Notes: generated by a model from the sequence alone, not told the origin. DNA of 64,000 nt from Streptomyces djakartensis (GCF_014651075.1 NZ_BMWE01000004.1:62001-126000), one strand, 5' to 3'. Positions 45,767 to 56,081 are shown, counted from the stretch's first letter. Program-made: numbers and translations.

Positions 45767-46729
45767 TCACTTGGCTCCCAGAGCTGCCTGAAGCGCCTTG
45801 AGGTTGGATTCCATGACCTGGAAGTAGTCGTCGCCGCGGGACTTGCCGGTGATGCCCTCGAGCGGGTCGAGGACGTCCGTCTTGAGGTTCGCGTCCTTGG
45901 CGAGGGTCTTCGCGGTCTTGTCGGAGACCAGTGTCTCGTAGAAGACGGTGGTGACGCCGTCGGCCTTGGCCTCCTGCTGGAGCTCCCTGACCCGGGCGGC
46001 GCTGGGCTCGCTCTCGGGGTCGAGGCCGGAGATGGCCTCCTGGGTGAGGCCGTAGCGCTCGGCGAGGTAGCCGAAGGCGGCGTGGTTGGTGAAGAAGACC
46101 TTGGTCCTGGTGTTCCTCAGGCCGTTCTCGAAGTCGCTGTTCAGCCCGTTCAGCTTCTTGACCAGGGCCTCGGTGTTCTTCTTGTAGTCGGCCGCGTGGT
46201 CGGGGTCGGCCTTCTCGAAGGCCTTGCCGACGCCCTGGGCGACCTCGGCGTACTTCACCGGGTCGAGCCAGACGTGCGGGTCGCGGGCGTGCTCCTCCTC
46301 CTCGGAGGGGGCCTCCTGGGTGTGGCCTTCCTCCCCCTCGTGGCTGTGGCCGCCGGTGCCGTGGTCCTCGAGGTGGGTCAGGGAGGCCGCGTCGATCTTC
46401 GTCTTGATGCCGGTCTGCGAGACCGCCTCGTCGACGGCGGGCTGGAGGCCCTTGAGGTAGAGCGCCGCGTCGGCCTCCTCGAGCTGCGCCCGCTGCTGGG
46501 TGCTGATCTCCAGGTCGTGCGGCTCCTGGCCGGGCTTGGTCAGGCTGGTGACGTTCGCGTGGTCGCCGCCGATCTGCTCGGCGAGGAAGGCCATCGGGTA
46601 GAACGACGCGACGACGTCGAACTTGTCCGTGTTGCCCGTCGCCGCGCTGTCGCTGGAGCAGGCGGTGAGGGCGCCGAGGCCGAGAGCGGAGGCCAGGGCG
46701 GCGGGTATGAGGCGTCGTCGTACGTTCAT
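45767..46729 (-). CDS. znuA: Zinc-binding lipoprotein ZnuA (cluster A-I)
   Basis: A 320-aa metal-binding lipoprotein. The signal and lipobox LTAC give Cys24. The zinc site includes His in QEPHDLEIS, RDPHVWLDP and FFTNHAAFGY, and Asp/Glu near FYETLVSDKTA. A mobile His/Glu-rich loop (HGTGGHSHEGEEGHTQE) is typical of zinc-specific members. Starts at 46729 or 46738 are both possible, and both lie inside or next to a Zur-like box, so repressor binding would block initiation directly. Confidence 0.94.
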   Translation of the reverse strand: MNVRRRLIPAALASALGLGALTACSSDSAATGNTDKFDVVASFYPMAFLAEQIGGDHANVTSLTKPGQEPHDLEISTQQRAQLEEADAALYLKGLQPAVDEAVSQTGIKTKIDAASLTHLEDHGTGGHSHEGEEGHTQEAPSEEEEHARDPHVWLDPVKYAEVAQGVGKAFEKADPDHAADYKKNTEALVKKLNGLNSDFENGLRNTRTKVFFTNHAAFGYLAERYGLTQEAISGLDPESEPSAARVRELQQEAKADGVTTVFYETLVSDKTAKTLAKDANLKTDVLDPLEGITGKSRGDDYFQVMESNLKALQAALGAK

Positions 46730-46743
46730 GACACTCATTTTCA
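46729..46743 (-). promoter_or_regulatory. Zur-box-like site 1 (overlaps znuA start)
   Basis: Plus strand TGACACTCATTTTCA, a 7-1-7 imperfect dyad (5 of 7 pairs) of the streptomycete Zur type. Confidence 0.65.
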
Positions 46744-46750
46744 ACAAATA

Positions 46751-46765
46751 TGGAAACCGTTGTCA
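46751..46765 (-). promoter_or_regulatory. Zur-box-like site 2 upstream of znuA
   Basis: Plus strand TGGAAACCGTTGTCA, a 7-1-7 dyad (5 of 7 pairs), centred 22 bases from site 1, giving tandem sites two DNA turns apart ahead of znuACB-zur. Confidence 0.65.
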
Positions 46766-46900
46766 ACAAAGGGTCGGCGCAGGACCTTGAGGTCCATGGA
46801 GGGGGAGCGATTTGATTGAGGGGGCGTCCCCGCCGGTAACCTGAAGCATTCGCTGGAAGCAACTCGCTCCGCCGCCCGTCGTCGTAATGAAGAGAGCACC

Positions 46901-48283
<1,383 letters not shown>

Positions 48284-48299
48284 TCACTCGCCTGTACCG

Positions 48300-48335
48300 C
48301 GGTGCCGGGTTCCTCCTCGAAAGGGCCCGGCACCG
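48300..48335 (+). terminator. Hairpin terminator after glyS
   Basis: CGGTGCCGGG (48300-48309) and CCCGGCACCG (48326-48335), a perfect 10-bp stem with a 16-base loop, 17 bases after the stop. Confidence 0.8.
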
Positions 48336-48351
48336 TGCGTTCCGGCCTGTT

Positions 48352-48640
48352 TCAGAGGTCGAGGTCCGCGTGGACGGCGGCGTGGTCCGAGGCGCGGTTC
48401 CACTTCGAGGGTGACGGTGTCGAAGGACTTCACCGTCGAGGGCGCCCAGACGCCCCGCCGTTCGACCTCCACGTGCTGCACCTGATCCCGCAGCGGCGGC
48501 GGCGGCATCGTGGCTCATCACCTCCCGCAGGCCGGTGCCCAGCAGGGCTCGGATCGCCTCGCTGGACGGCTCGTCGTTCAGGTCCCCGGCGACCACCACG
48601 TGCCAAGACCGCTCCAGTGCGGACCGGGGTGCGGGCGCCG
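48352..48640 (-). pseudogene. Endonuclease/exonuclease/phosphatase family remnant
   Basis: On the minus strand, WHVVVAGDLNDEPSSEAIRA then LLGTGLREVMSHD carries the GDLND motif of EEP nucleases/phosphatases. Two frame changes later, NRASDHAAVHADLDL with the SDH motif ends at a TGA (48352-48354). The N-terminal two thirds are missing and the middle is frameshifted, so the gene is dead. It lies between glyS and the GNAT gene. Confidence 0.72.
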
Positions 48641-48740
48641 CGGACACGGGGGATCGCCGTACCGCGTGCGCCCCGGGCCTGAGAAGCACAGGATGGGAAG
48701 CGAGGGGGTGGGTCGCCGCACGGGACGTGCTGAGAAGGGG

Positions 48741-49607
48741 ATGGCGATCGTGGATCTCACACTGCGTCCGGGCACCGCGGACGATGCCGCGGAGTGCGGC
48801 AGGATCTGCTACGAGGCCTTCGCCGACATCGCCGGGAAGCACGCGTTCCCACCTGACTTTCCGAGCCCCGACGTGGGTGTCGCACTGATCGAGGGCGCCC
48901 TGACCCACCCGGGCTTCTACAGTGTCGTCGCTGAACTCGACGGGCGGATCCTGGGCAGCAACTTCCTCGACGAACGCTCGGCCGTCGTCGGCGTCGGGCC
49001 CGTCACCGTCGACCCCACCGTGCAGAACGCGGGCGTGGGGCGCCGTCTGATGCTGGACGTCATGGACCGGGCGGTCGAGCGCGGGGCACCGGGCATCCGG
49101 CTGTTGCAGACGGGCTACCACAACAGGTCGTTCTCCCTGTACGTGAGCCTGGGCTTCGCCTACCGGACCACGATGGCCTGCGTGCAGGGCCCGCCGATCC
49201 GGCGAGCGATGCCCGGATTCGCGGTGCGGGAGGCCACGGACGCGGACCTCGGCGCCTGCAACGACGTGTGCCGGCAGGTCCACGGCGTCGACCGTGGCGG
49301 CGAGGTCGCCGACGCGCTCAAACAGGGCACCGCCCGGGTCGTCGAGCGCGCGGGACGTGTCACCGGCTATGCGACCGACCTGGCCTTCTTCGCGCACGCC
49401 GTGGGCGAGACCACGCCCGACCTGCAGGCTCTGATCGCGGCGGCCCCGCGGTTCGGCGGCCCCGGCATCCTCGTACCCGCGAGCGACAGCGTGCTGCTCA
49501 AGTGGTGTCTGTCCAACGGCCTCAAGGTCGTGCAGCTGATGAGCCTGATGACCATCGGCCTGTACAACGAGCCCGACGGGGCGTACCTGCCCTCGATCCT
49601 CTACTAG
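48741..49607 (+). CDS. GNAT N-acetyltransferase with two domains
   Basis: A 288-aa protein with a complete N-terminal GNAT domain (about 5-145). Its acetyl-CoA loop VDPTVQNAGVGRRLM contains the Q/RxxGxG/A-type signature, followed by LYVSLGFAYR. The C-terminal half (about 150-288) looks like a second, degenerate GNAT-like domain with FAVREATDADLGACN. The substrate is unknown. A GTG at 48750 is at better distance from AAGGGG (48736-48740) than the ATG at 48741 and may be the true start. Confidence 0.87.
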   Translation: MAIVDLTLRPGTADDAAECGRICYEAFADIAGKHAFPPDFPSPDVGVALIEGALTHPGFYSVVAELDGRILGSNFLDERSAVVGVGPVTVDPTVQNAGVGRRLMLDVMDRAVERGAPGIRLLQTGYHNRSFSLYVSLGFAYRTTMACVQGPPIRRAMPGFAVREATDADLGACNDVCRQVHGVDRGGEVADALKQGTARVVERAGRVTGYATDLAFFAHAVGETTPDLQALIAAAPRFGGPGILVPASDSVLLKWCLSNGLKVVQLMSLMTIGLYNEPDGAYLPSILY

Positions 49608-49717
49608 CGCCGCTGCTGCGACGTTCGCCCCGTCGCGGCGCCCGGCACGCACCGGACGCCGCTTCTCGACGGGCAAAGCCCCGGCACTGGGCCTGCCGCC
49701 GGGGTTCGTGACCCCTC

Positions 49718-49924
49718 TCAGACCGCCGCCGGGTTCACCGTCGCCTGATGGGCCTCCGTCAGGTGCTCCTCCGCCTTGAGCCACGGCAGGAACTGTGCGC
49801 CCCGCCGCCAGCCGCAGGTGCCGCATCTGATGGTGCGTTGCACGCCCGTGCGTTGTATCCGCACCACGTGCTCCCGCCCGTGCTGGTCCCAGCGGCTGAC
49901 CTTGCTCGTGTCGATCTGTGGCAT
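49718..49924 (-). CDS. Small conserved streptomycete protein with Cys pair
   Basis: A 68-aa protein: MPQIDTSKVSRWDQHGREHV, then RTIRCGTCGWRRGAQFLPWL and a helix KAEEHLTEAHQATV. The CGTCGW motif with a distal His may bind zinc, giving a small zinc-finger-like fold. AGGGAGGG precedes the ATG. It lies downstream of, and co-directional with, the MFS gene, but 160 bases away. Function is unknown. Confidence 0.72.
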   Translation of the reverse strand: MPQIDTSKVSRWDQHGREHVVRIQRTGVQRTIRCGTCGWRRGAQFLPWLKAEEHLTEAHQATVNPAAV

Positions 49925-50084
49925 GACCCTCCCTCGTCCACGGATCCGGCGGATCCGGTCCGCTCGCAGCAATGAGTGTGCGGCAAGACCAACATCGACA
50001 GGGTTTCCCCGGGAGCGAGTTATCAGTCCGTGAGGGAGCGCGGCCGCCCAACAGCGTTGGGGGCAGGGCGCTTCCGGTCCACGC

Positions 50085-51539
50085 TCAGCCGCTTGTCCCG
50101 ACCGCCTGCCGTACCTCCGCCGATTCCAGTCGCTCGGCCGTCCGCTCGGCGGTCCGGCGGGCCCACCGCCCACTCGTCACCGCTCCCAGCGCCAGCACCG
50201 CGGCACCGCACGCGGCGATGATCCACCATCCCGGCCGCGCGGCCGGCACGAAGCTCTCCCGGTACGACGACGCGGCCACGCCCGAGGCGAGCACCGCGCC
50301 GACCACCGCTACGCCCAGGGTCTGGCCGAGTTGACGGCTCGTGGAGGCGACCGCCGCGGCCACGCCCGCCTGGGCGCGCGGCATGCCGGAGACCGCCGTG
50401 TTGGTGACGGGGGCGTTGACGAAGCCGAAGCCGACGCCGAAGAGGACGTAGCCGGCGAACAGGGTGGTGTTCGAGGTCTGCGCGTCGAACGCGGCGAAGA
50501 GCACGCCGCTGGTCGTCATCGCGCCGCCCGCGATCAGCAGCGGCAGCCGGGGGCCGAGCGTGCCCACCAGGCGGCCGGAGAGCGGGGCGCACAAGAACGT
50601 CGGGACCGCCATCGGCAGCATCCACAGCCCCGCCTCCAGGGCGGTCAGACCGCGCACGTTCTGCAGGTACAGCGTGGAGAGGAACAGGAAGCCGCCGAGC
50701 GCGGCGAACGCGCTGACCGCGATGACCGTGGCCCCGCTGAACGGCGCCGAGCGGAAGAAGCGGAGGTCGATCAGGGGCTCCGCGCGGCGGGGCTCGTAGC
50801 GGAGCAGTCCGGTGAGGGCGGCCAGGGCGATCACGGCCGGCGGGGCGATCGAGGTGAACGGCGTCGAGGGCGCCTCGATGATCGCGTACGTCAGGGAGCC
50901 GAACAGGGCGATCACCAGGAGCTGTCCGACCGGGTCGGGGCGGCGGGCCCGCCCGGCGCGGGACTCCGGGACGAAGCGCAGGGTGAGCAGGAGGGCGGCG
51001 AGCCCCACGGGCAGGTTGATCCAGAAGATCGAACGCCAGCCGACCGATTCCACCAACAGGCCCCCGACCAGTGGGCCGGCGGCCATCGATATGCCGACCA
51101 CCGCGCCCCACGCGCCGATCGCACGGGCACGCTCACGCGGGTCCGTGAAGGTGTTGGTGATGATCGACATCGCGACCGGGTTCAGCATCGAGCCGCCCAC
51201 CGCCTGCACCATGCGGAAGGCGACCAGCGCCTGAAGGTTCGGTGCGAGGGAGCACAGCACCGAGCCGAGGGTGAAGACCACCAGTCCCGCCATGAAGACG
51301 CGCTTGCGGCCGATCCGGTCGGCCGTGGAGCCCGCGAGCATCAGCAGCGAGGCCAGGACGAGCGTGTACGCGTCGATCGTCCACTGCAGGCCGGACGTGC
51401 TCGCGTGCAGGTCCTGCTGCATGGACGGCAGGGCCACGTTCAGGACGGTGTTGTCCAGGCTCACGATCAGCAGGCTCATGCAGCAGATCGCGAGCACCAG
51501 CATGCGGCGGCGGGGGCTGAGCTCGGGCATGGGCTCCAT
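50085..51539 (-). CDS. MFS drug transporter (DHA2, 14-TM type)
   Basis: A 484-aa efflux protein of the EmrB/QacA group. Family motifs are LDNTVLNVALPSM (motif D1 in TM1), GSTADRIGRKRVF in loop 2-3, and GPLVGGLLVESVGWRSIFWINLPVG (motif C region in TM5). About 14 segments can be counted. Proton-driven multidrug export is the family role. The gene is divergent from dusB, with a MarR-type dyad in the 69-base gap, but no MarR gene is adjacent. Confidence 0.92.
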   Translation of the reverse strand: MEPMPELSPRRRMLVLAICCMSLLIVSLDNTVLNVALPSMQQDLHASTSGLQWTIDAYTLVLASLLMLAGSTADRIGRKRVFMAGLVVFTLGSVLCSLAPNLQALVAFRMVQAVGGSMLNPVAMSIITNTFTDPRERARAIGAWGAVVGISMAAGPLVGGLLVESVGWRSIFWINLPVGLAALLLTLRFVPESRAGRARRPDPVGQLLVIALFGSLTYAIIEAPSTPFTSIAPPAVIALAALTGLLRYEPRRAEPLIDLRFFRSAPFSGATVIAVSAFAALGGFLFLSTLYLQNVRGLTALEAGLWMLPMAVPTFLCAPLSGRLVGTLGPRLPLLIAGGAMTTSGVLFAAFDAQTSNTTLFAGYVLFGVGFGFVNAPVTNTAVSGMPRAQAGVAAAVASTSRQLGQTLGVAVVGAVLASGVAASSYRESFVPAARPGWWIIAACGAAVLALGAVTSGRWARRTAERTAERLESAEVRQAVGTSG

Positions 51540-51555
51540 CGTACGCCGATTTCGA

Positions 51556-51570
51556 TAGTTGGGCTAACTA
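51556..51570. promoter_or_regulatory. Dyad TAGTT-GGGCT-AACTA between the MFS gene and dusB
   Basis: A 5-5-5 inverted repeat in an A/T-rich patch, 17 bases upstream of the MFS start. It resembles MarR/TetR-type operators, as is common for efflux genes. Confidence 0.5.
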
Positions 51571-51608
51571 ATGAATTTTGCCTTCTCATTGCACGGCACA
51601 ATGGAGGA

Positions 51609-52742
51609 ATGTCCACGCCCCTCCAGATCGGCCCGCACACCGTCCAGCCCCCCGTCGTCCTGGCCCCCATGGCCGGGATCACCAACGCGCCCTTCCGCAC
51701 CCTGTGCAGGGAGTTCAGCGGTGGCAAGGGCCTGTTCGTCAGCGAGATGATCACCACTCGGGCGCTGGTCGAACGCAACGAGAAGACCATGCAGCTCGTT
51801 CACTTCGACGCGAGTGAGCGCCCCCGGTCCATCCAGCTGTACGGCGTGGACCCGGTGACGGTCGGCAAGGCGGTCCGCATGATCGCGGAGGAGGACCTGG
51901 CCGACCACATCGACCTCAACTTCGGCTGCCCCGTGCCGAAGGTCACCCGCAAGGGCGGCGGCTCCGCGCTCCCGTACAAGCGGAACCTGCTGCGCGCCAT
52001 CCTGCGGGAGGCGGTCAGCGGCGCCGGCGACCTGCCCGTGACGATGAAGATGCGCAAGGGCATCGACGACGACCACATCACCTACCTCGACGCCGGCCGG
52101 ATCGCCGTCGAGGAGGGCGTCACCGCCATCGCCCTGCACGGCCGCACCGCCGCCCAGCACTACGGCGGCACCGCCGACTGGGACGCCATCGCCCGGCTGA
52201 AGGAGCACGTGCCGGAGATCCCGGTACTCGGCAACGGCGACATCTGGTCCGCCGAGCACGCCCTGCGGATGGTCCGGGAGACCGGCTGCGACGGAGTGGT
52301 CGTAGGCCGCGGGTGCCTCGGGCGGCCGTGGCTGTTCGCGGACCTGGTCGCGGCCTTCGAGGGCCGCACCCAGGACATCGCCCGCCCCGCCCTGCGCGAG
52401 GTCGCCGACGTCATGGTCCGGCACGCCACGCTGCTCGGCGAGTGGATCGGCGACGAGTCCAAGGGCGTCGTCGACTTCCGCAAGCACGTCGCCTGGTACC
52501 TGAAGGGCTTCGCGGTCGGCTCCGAGATGCGCAAGCGCCTCGCCATCACCTCCTCGCTGGAGGAGTTGCGGGCGGGCCTGGACGAACTGGATCTCGACCA
52601 GCCCTGGCCGGCCGGTGCCGACGGGCCCCGGGGCCGTACGTCCGGCAACAACCGGGTGGTGCTGCCGGACGGCTGGCTGAAGGACCCCTACGACTGCGCG
52701 GGCGTCGGCGAGGACGCGGAGCTGGACACCTCGGGCGGCTGA
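51609..52742 (+). CDS. dusB: tRNA-dihydrouridine synthase (DusB type)
   Basis: A 377-aa flavoenzyme that reduces uridine to dihydrouridine in tRNA. The FMN barrel begins VVLAPMAGITNAPFR. The catalytic Cys107 is in DLNFGCPVPKVTRKGGG, and ALHGRTAAQHYGG, VLGNGDIW and VVGRGCLGRPWLF follow. The only GGAGG lies one base before the ATG at 51609, unusually close. The last 55 bases overlap the opposing amine oxidase gene, which runs into it from the other strand. Confidence 0.93.
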   Translation: MSTPLQIGPHTVQPPVVLAPMAGITNAPFRTLCREFSGGKGLFVSEMITTRALVERNEKTMQLVHFDASERPRSIQLYGVDPVTVGKAVRMIAEEDLADHIDLNFGCPVPKVTRKGGGSALPYKRNLLRAILREAVSGAGDLPVTMKMRKGIDDDHITYLDAGRIAVEEGVTAIALHGRTAAQHYGGTADWDAIARLKEHVPEIPVLGNGDIWSAEHALRMVRETGCDGVVVGRGCLGRPWLFADLVAAFEGRTQDIARPALREVADVMVRHATLLGEWIGDESKGVVDFRKHVAWYLKGFAVGSEMRKRLAITSSLEELRAGLDELDLDQPWPAGADGPRGRTSGNNRVVLPDGWLKDPYDCAGVGEDAELDTSGG

Positions 52743-53929
52743 TCAGCCCTTGGGGGTGCGTCAGGCTCCTGCCCGGTCGCTGCCTGCCTGGTCTTGAACC
52801 GGTCGGGGCGCACGAAGTCCAGGCCGTCGACGGTCTGCTTGCCGAGCGCCTCGTGTGCGGCTATGTGGCCGTAGCCGGTGGCCATCTTGAAGCCCTTTCC
52901 GGAGAATCCGGTGGCGCAGTAGACCCTGCTGTTCTCGTCCAGCCAGCCGAGGAGGGGGTGCCTGTCCGCGGTGAAGAGGTCGGGAAAGGCGTCGGAGCGC
53001 GCGACGGTGGGGATCAGGCCGGGGAGGAACTCGGTGACGACATCGGTGACCTTCTCGGTTTCCTCCCTGGTGATCTCCCTGGGAACGGAGTCCGGGTCGG
53101 GGGTTTCCCTTCCGCGCCCGTCCAGCGGTCCGTCCACCGATGCCTTGACCGTCACGCCGTCGACGGCGGGTGCGCCGTACAGGGAGCGCTCGCCGTGCAG
53201 CCGGCTGAAGACGGGGAAGTTCTCCGGCGAGAACTCTGCGCCGTCCTGGGCGATGAACCAGGTCAGGACCAGCCGATGGGTTTCCGTGACGGCTCTGAGG
53301 TGGCCGGGCATGAGCCTTCGGGACCAGCCGCCCGAGGCGACGATGACCTTCTCGAAGGTCCAGGTTCTGTCGCCCGACGTGACGACGACGCCGTGGTCGG
53401 TTTCGGTGACGCTGTCCACGGGTGTGTTCTGAAGGACGGTGGCGCCGTTGGCCTGGGCCGCCGCGACGGCGGCGCTGACGGCCCGGTCGGTGCGCAGAAC
53501 GCCGGCGTGGGGGTCGTAGACGGCGCAGTCGTCGGGGCGGAGGTTGTGCTGGGGGTAGCGTTCCGCCAAGTCCTTCCGGGTGAGGACGCGGTGCTCGGCT
53601 CCGGTGATGCGTGTCGTCTCCAGGAGGCTGGTGATGAAGCCGCCGTTGGCCGTCCCGATGGACAGCCCCCCGGTGGGGGTGAGGATGTCCTGCCCGGTTT
53701 CCGCTTCGAGTTCGGCCCAGAGGCCACGGGAGCGTTCGATGATGGGGTGGTACTCGGGCCTGCCGAGGTAGACCATGCGGAACAGGCGGGTGTCTCCCCC
53801 CACGGCACTGCGGCCGTGGGCGGGGGTCGCGGCCTCGAATCCCACTACCGAGTCGGACAGCCGGGAGGCCTGCCACAGGGCCATGCTTCCGATGCTGCCC
53901 AGGCCGATGACGGCGAGTTTCGCGTCCAT
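52688..53929 (-). CDS. FAD-dependent amine oxidase (monomeric sarcosine / N-methyltryptophan oxidase-like)
   Basis: A 413-aa FAD-dependent oxidase. The Rossmann motif is IGLGSIG (residues 8-14), followed by EAATPAHGRSAVGGDTRLFRMVY as in sarcosine and N-methyltryptophan oxidases. VIVASGGWSRRLMPG and a C-terminal YCATGFSGKGFKMATGYG complete the fold; the Cys here may bind flavin covalently. The last about 25 residues (low-complexity APPRADQPPEVSSSASS) are encoded opposite the dusB end. Expected products are an imine, hydrogen peroxide and, after hydrolysis, an aldehyde or keto acid. Confidence 0.88.
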   Translation of the reverse strand: MDAKLAVIGLGSIGSMALWQASRLSDSVVGFEAATPAHGRSAVGGDTRLFRMVYLGRPEYHPIIERSRGLWAELEAETGQDILTPTGGLSIGTANGGFITSLLETTRITGAEHRVLTRKDLAERYPQHNLRPDDCAVYDPHAGVLRTDRAVSAAVAAAQANGATVLQNTPVDSVTETDHGVVVTSGDRTWTFEKVIVASGGWSRRLMPGHLRAVTETHRLVLTWFIAQDGAEFSPENFPVFSRLHGERSLYGAPAVDGVTVKASVDGPLDGRGRETPDPDSVPREITREETEKVTDVVTEFLPGLIPTVARSDAFPDLFTADRHPLLGWLDENSRVYCATGFSGKGFKMATGYGHIAAHEALGKQTVDGLDFVRPDRFKTRQAATGQEPDAPPRADQPPEVSSSASSPTPAQS

Positions 53930-53943
53930 CACTTTCCTTGTCC

Positions 53944-55347
53944 TTACTCGTGAAGTCCGGCGAGTCCGCCGCCGAGTCGGGCCAGGAGTGAGGTCCTGCC
54001 GGAGCCCCTGCGCTCTTCCCACCGGTCGGCGATACCGAAGAGCCGGTACATGGCGTGCACGCCCAGCCAGCGGAAGGGCTCCGGCTCCCACTTGCGTGCC
54101 CGGTAGCCGACCCAGGGAAGGGTGGTCCGCTCGGTTTCCCTCTCGAAGGCGAGCTCCACGAGAGTCCTGCCGCCGACATAGGCCGACGTGACACCGTGTC
54201 CGGCGTAGCCGGTGGACGATCCGATCCCCGATGCGGGGTCCCAGTGCACGCCGCCGTTCCAGTCCCGCGTGACGCCCAGGACTCCCGACCAGGCGTGCTC
54301 CACCTCGAAGGGAACGCCCGGGAAGAAGGAACCGAGCTTGTGCGAGATCAGGTCGATGGTGGACCGGGCGGTCGCACCGGCTCCCCCGGTGCCGGACCCG
54401 AACCGGTAGGGGACACCGCGGCCTCCCATGGCGATACGGCCGTCCGCCGTGCGCTGGGCGTAGATGAACGTGTGCGCGGAGTCGCTGAGGCACTGCGGCC
54501 CGTCCCAGCCGATCCGCTGCCATGCCTCCTCCGGCAGGGGCCTGGTCACGATCAACGAGGAGTTGACCGGGATCAGGCTCCGGCGGCCGAGCAGCGGTCC
54601 CGAATAGCCCTCGGTGCAGATGAACGTCCTGGCCGCGGTGACGCGTCCGTCGGCCAGGGTGAGTGTCCCGCCCGCGACACCCTCCACCCGGCTGTCCTCG
54701 TAGATCCTGACCCCCATGGAGGTCAGGGTCTCGGCGAGGCCGTAGACGAGTTTCGCGGGGTGGAACCGCGCGCAGTGCTTGTAGAAGAGCCCGCCGTGGA
54801 CGGTGGAGATGTCGATCCGGCTGCGGAACTCCTCCCGGCCGAGCATGTGGACTTCGTCCTCCGTCAGCCCGTACTTCAGGTCGGCGTCACGCCTGGCGAC
54901 GAGCCGGCCCAGCCCCGCCTCCGTGTGGGCGGCGACGAGCGCGCCCCCCTTGTGCTGATCGGCGTCGATGCCCTCGGCGGCGAGGATGTCAAGGACCGCG
55001 TCGACGCCGGCGACGAACTCCCGCTGCAGCGCCCGGCTTGCCTCCAGCCCTCCCCCGGCGCGGGCGAAGGTGGCGCGGTTTCCCGGAGGCATCGCCGACA
55101 GCCAGCCACCATTGCGTCCTGATGCGCCGTAACCCACCTGTTCGGCCTCGAAGACCGCGACCGAGAGCGACGGTTCGAGCTTCTTGGCGAAGTACGCCGC
55201 CCACAGGCCGGTGTAGCCACCGCCGACGATGGCCACGTCGACGGTGTCCTGGCCGGTGAAACGGGGGAATGACGGCCTTTTGCCGACCAGTTGGGCCACC
55301 CAGAAGCCGAGCTCTCCGTTCCGGGGTGGTGCCGCGGGGGCGTTCAT
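53944..55347 (-). CDS. FAD-dependent oxidoreductase (gamma-glutamylputrescine oxidase/DAO-like)
   Basis: A 467-aa DAO-fold flavoenzyme: AIVGGGYTGLWAAYFAKKL, then VFEAEQVGYGASGRNGGWL (the usual second FAD contact). It ends with GYAGHGVTSAYVGGRTLVEL and a C-terminal region beginning PLPWVG-type TLPWVGYRARKWEPEP. This architecture is typical of PuuB-like amine oxidases. It lies 14 bases upstream of the second oxidase and 32 after the HAD gene, so the three form one operon read from the GntR-facing promoter. Confidence 0.88.
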   Translation of the reverse strand: MNAPAAPPRNGELGFWVAQLVGKRPSFPRFTGQDTVDVAIVGGGYTGLWAAYFAKKLEPSLSVAVFEAEQVGYGASGRNGGWLSAMPPGNRATFARAGGGLEASRALQREFVAGVDAVLDILAAEGIDADQHKGGALVAAHTEAGLGRLVARRDADLKYGLTEDEVHMLGREEFRSRIDISTVHGGLFYKHCARFHPAKLVYGLAETLTSMGVRIYEDSRVEGVAGGTLTLADGRVTAARTFICTEGYSGPLLGRRSLIPVNSSLIVTRPLPEEAWQRIGWDGPQCLSDSAHTFIYAQRTADGRIAMGGRGVPYRFGSGTGGAGATARSTIDLISHKLGSFFPGVPFEVEHAWSGVLGVTRDWNGGVHWDPASGIGSSTGYAGHGVTSAYVGGRTLVELAFERETERTTLPWVGYRARKWEPEPFRWLGVHAMYRLFGIADRWEERRGSGRTSLLARLGGGLAGLHE

Positions 55348-55379
55348 GTGTGTCCCTCTTCTCTTCCGTGGAGCTCCGC

Positions 55380-56066
55380 TCAGGCGGCAGGGCGCGGCAG
55401 GCCGAAGAGGACGGGGAGGTCGGCGATGTCGGTGATCCGCTCGTAGCCGAGCCAGTGCTCGTCGTGCTCGAAGCCGCGGTCGACGTACACCTTGTTCTCG
55501 ATGCCCATGACGGCCGCGGAGCGATGGTCGTACATCGGGCTCGCGGAGACGTGCACGAGCTCGTCGGGTGTCACGCCGAGCTTGTCGAACGCGTACTCGA
55601 ACGCGGCGAGCCGTGGCTTGTAGACGCCCATCTCCTCGGCGCTGATGACGACCTCGAACGGTGCCTTGAGGTTCTCGGCGAGGCGCACGGCGTGCGCGGT
55701 GTCGCTGTTCGTGATGATGACGAGCGGGACTTCCTCGGCCAGGCGGTTCAGTGCCTCGGTGACACCGGGGTACGGGCCCCACGTGGGGATGCGCTCGTAC
55801 ACCGCCCGCGCCTCGTCCTCGCGGTACTCGAGGCCGACCCGACGGGAGGCGCGTTCCATGGAACGCGCGACGACCTGATGGAACGGCTGGTACGGGCCCG
55901 TGCACTCGTCGATCCGGTACGCCTTGCAGATCCGCAGGTACTCGTCGGCGACCTCGGCCGGCAGCCGGTCGCCCAGGACCTCGCGCATCGCGTCGTTGAT
56001 GCTGAACCTGATCAGCGTTCCGTTCATGTCGAAGGTCACGAACTTGGGCTTGACCTCGAATCCCAT
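55380..56066 (-). CDS. HAD-superfamily hydrolase (haloacid dehalogenase type II-like)
   Basis: A 228-aa HAD hydrolase. Motif I is FDMNGTL with nucleophile Asp13; the usual second Asp is Asn15, as in dehalogenase-type members rather than phosphatases. Motif II is ITNSD, motif III is the Lys in GVYKPRLAAFEYA, and motif IV is HVSASPMYDHRSA. Similar enzymes accompany amine oxidases and RidA in catabolic clusters of other bacteria. GGAGGAGGAG precedes ATG 56066. Two operator copies lie directly upstream. Confidence 0.87.
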   Translation of the reverse strand: MGFEVKPKFVTFDMNGTLIRFSINDAMREVLGDRLPAEVADEYLRICKAYRIDECTGPYQPFHQVVARSMERASRRVGLEYREDEARAVYERIPTWGPYPGVTEALNRLAEEVPLVIITNSDTAHAVRLAENLKAPFEVVISAEEMGVYKPRLAAFEYAFDKLGVTPDELVHVSASPMYDHRSAAVMGIENKVYVDRGFEHDEHWLGYERITDIADLPVLFGLPRPAA

Positions 56067-56081
56067 GACTCCTCCTCCAGT

